DNA of 15,864 nt from JBDREF01 sp043820045 (GTDB lineage Bacteria; Planctomycetota; Phycisphaerae; Sedimentisphaerales; Anaerobacaceae), in NCBI GenBank assembly GCA_043820045.1, contig JBDREF010000434.1:1-15864 (forward strand), written 5' to 3'. Below the pieces are notes generated by a model. It searched no databases. It was not told the origin of the DNA and saw only the letters and a list, made by a program, of their open reading frames with translations. Each line of letters starts with the position of its first letter. The stretch's first letter is position 1. Positions 14,512 through 15,864 of this stretch are shown here, piece after piece. The position numbers were made by a program, and so were the translations under genes.

Positions 14512-15864
14512 CTATCCCCGGCCTTTAATCAAGGCCTCGACCACACTCGGATCGGCAAGCGTTGTGATATCGCCGAGGTTGCCTGTGTCCTTTTCGGCAA
14601 TCTTACGGAGGATTCGCCGCATGATTTTTCCGGAGCGGGTCTTCGGAAGTGCCGGCGCGAACTGAATCGCCTCCGGCGTCGCGATGGGACCAATCTCCTT
14701 TCGCACATGCTTGACAAGCTCTTTCTTGAGTTCTTCGCTTTCCTCAACACCTTGGATAAGTGTAACGAAAGCATACAGGCCCTGCCCCTTGATTTCGTGG
14801 GGCACAGGTGTAACTGCGGCCTCAGCCACTTTTTCGTGGCTTACAAGAGCACTCTCAACCTCGGCGGTTCCGATGCGGTGACCGGATACGTTGACGACAT
14901 CGTCGATTCGGCCCATCAGCCAATAATCGCCGTCAGCGTCAATCCGGCAACCGTCGCCGGCAAAATAGATATCATTGTACATCGTGAAATACGTATCGAT
15001 GAAGCGGTCGTGGTCTCCCCACATCGTGCGCATCATTCCGGGCCAGGGTTTGCGTATGCACAACTTGCCGCCTTCATTTGTATCGCACTGACTTCCGTCG
15101 TCTCGCAGAACGACTGCGTCAACGCCGAAGAATGGCCGGCTGGCACTGCCCGGTTTTAACGTATGGGCGCCCGGCAAGGGCGTGATCATGAATCCGCCGG
15201 TCTCCGTCTGCCACCATGTATCGACAATGGGGCAACGATTACGGCCGATCTTCTCATAATACCACATCCACGCTTCGGGATTTATCGGCTCGCCCACCGA
15301 GCCAAGAATCCTCAGAGAATCCAGGCTGTATTTCGCGGGCCACTCTTCGCCAAGGCGCATCAGCGCCCGAATGGCGGTCGGCGCCGTGTAGAAAACGGTA
15401 ACGCCGAATTTGTCGCAAATCTGCCAGAAGCGGCCTGCATCCGGATAAGTGGGAACCCCTTCGAACATCAACGACGTGCTGCCGTTCGCAAGCGGGCCAT
15501 AGACGATGTAGCTGTGCCCGGTCACCCAGCCGATGTCGGCCGTGCACCAGTAGATATCATCGTCGTGAATGTTGAAGACGATCTTGTGGGTGATGGCAGT
15601 GTGCATGAGGTATCCGCCCGTGGTGTGTACAACGCCCTTGGGCTTGCCTGTCGAGCCGGATGTATAGAGGATGAAAAGCGGATCTTCGGCGTTCATAGGC
15701 TCGGCCGGGCATTTCTCAGAAGCCCCTGCCATCTCATCGTGATACCATACGTCTCTGCCGTCTTTCATCTCGCAGGGCTCGTCGTTGGTCTTGACGACCA
15801 CGACATTCTCAATCGTGGGCGTCTTCTTCAGTGCCGCGTCGACGATGTCCTTGAGCCTGATGTG
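14512..15864 (-). CDS. acs: Acetyl-CoA synthetase (AMP-forming), N-terminus cut by the window edge
   Basis: Acs activates acetate with ATP to acetyl-AMP and then to acetyl-CoA, allowing growth on or scavenging of acetate. The visible 450 C-terminal residues run open to the window edge: 21 in-frame codons precede the apparent GTG at 15801 and read as normal Acs (IRLKDIVDAALKK), so 15801 is not the start. Seen in order are the P-loop YTSGSTGKPKG, then DTWWQTETGG with the Trp that limits the pocket to acetate in characterised enzymes, the hinge region YFAGDGCRID and GRIDDVVNVSGHR, and the C-terminal PKTRSGKIMRR. The Lys of SGK (codon at 14626-14628) is the residue acetylated to switch off Acs in Salmonella and Bacillus. 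Family members are about 650 residues, so roughly 200 are missing here. Its promoter is outside the window. Confidence 0.95.
   Translation of the reverse strand, partial: HIRLKDIVDAALKKTPTIENVVVVKTNDEPCEMKDGRDVWYHDEMAGASEKCPAEPMNAEDPLFILYTSGSTGKPKGVVHTTGGYLMHTAITHKIVFNIHDDDIYWCTADIGWVTGHSYIVYGPLANGSTSLMFEGVPTYPDAGRFWQICDKFGVTVFYTAPTAIRALMRLGEEWPAKYSLDSLRILGSVGEPINPEAWMWYYEKIGRNRCPIVDTWWQTETGGFMITPLPGAHTLKPGSASRPFFGVDAVVLRDDGSQCDTNEGGKLCIRKPWPGMMRTMWGDHDRFIDTYFTMYNDIYFAGDGCRIDADGDYWLMGRIDDVVNVSGHRIGTAEVESALVSHEKVAEAAVTPVPHEIKGQGLYAFVTLIQGVEESEELKKELVKHVRKEIGPIATPEAIQFAPALPKTRSGKIMRRILRKIAEKDTGNLGDITTLADPSVVEALIKGRG

Noticed and set aside
14419..15159. 246-codon forward open frame antisense to acs
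   Set aside because: The reverse frame carries all diagnostic Acs motifs, and the forward frame begins inside the intergenic hairpin.
15799..15801. GTG at 15801 as the start of acs
   Set aside because: The frame stays open to the window edge, and the 21 upstream codons read as typical Acs sequence, so the true start lies outside.
1..15864. Mobile elements, prophage, CRISPR, tRNA or rRNA genes
   Set aside because: I saw no transposase or integrase motifs, no spaced direct repeats, no target-site duplications and no tRNA or rRNA signatures.

Overview
The window reads as ordinary bacterial chromosome of moderate-to-high GC with densely packed, intact genes. The partial protein at the left edge ends in a beta-rich domain with an FFDDIGLYP-type finish, a style I associate with large surface or secreted proteins of Planctomycetota, especially Phycisphaerae. 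Several genes have weak or absent Shine-Dalgarno sites, which fits that guess. The assignment is an inference from style, not proof. I see no tRNA or rRNA gene, IS element, prophage or CRISPR array.

Layout. Positions 1-181 hold the end of a surface-type protein, followed by a hairpin terminator. Positions 479-4401 hold three forward genes: serA (phosphoglycerate dehydrogenase, serine synthesis), a GlmM/phosphomannomutase-type phosphohexomutase, and a cation diffusion facilitator metal exporter that overlaps the mutase by 4 nt. Next come two stand-alone genes. One is a receiver-plus-histidine-kinase-like protein (4618-5715) whose expected phospho-acceptor histidine is a glutamine. The other is a cytoplasmic GH13 alpha-glucan enzyme (5891-7834).

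The right half (7858-15864) is an acetate/acyl-CoA island. A forward three-gene operon, with gaps of 1 and 3 nt, encodes an ADP-forming acyl-CoA synthetase, a CoA-transferase fused to a GNAT acetyltransferase domain, and an AcuC-like deacetylase. It ends at a strong hairpin terminator. Converging on it from the minus strand are an AMP-forming acetyl-CoA synthetase (acs, cut by the right edge) and, downstream of acs, an OFA-family MFS carrier. A perfect 11-bp hairpin separates acs from the carrier gene.

How the genes may work together. The ADP-forming enzyme can make ATP from acetyl-CoA while releasing acetate. The CoA-transferase can swap CoA between acids. Acs scavenges acetate at the cost of ATP going to AMP. 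Acs keeps the lysine that is acetylated in characterised homologues. A PatZ-like GNAT domain and an AcuC-like deacetylase encoded next to it suggest a reversible acetylation switch, with the acetyltransferase carried on a CoA-transferase instead of on the ADP-forming synthetase-like domain found in PatZ. This is the most interesting part of the window.
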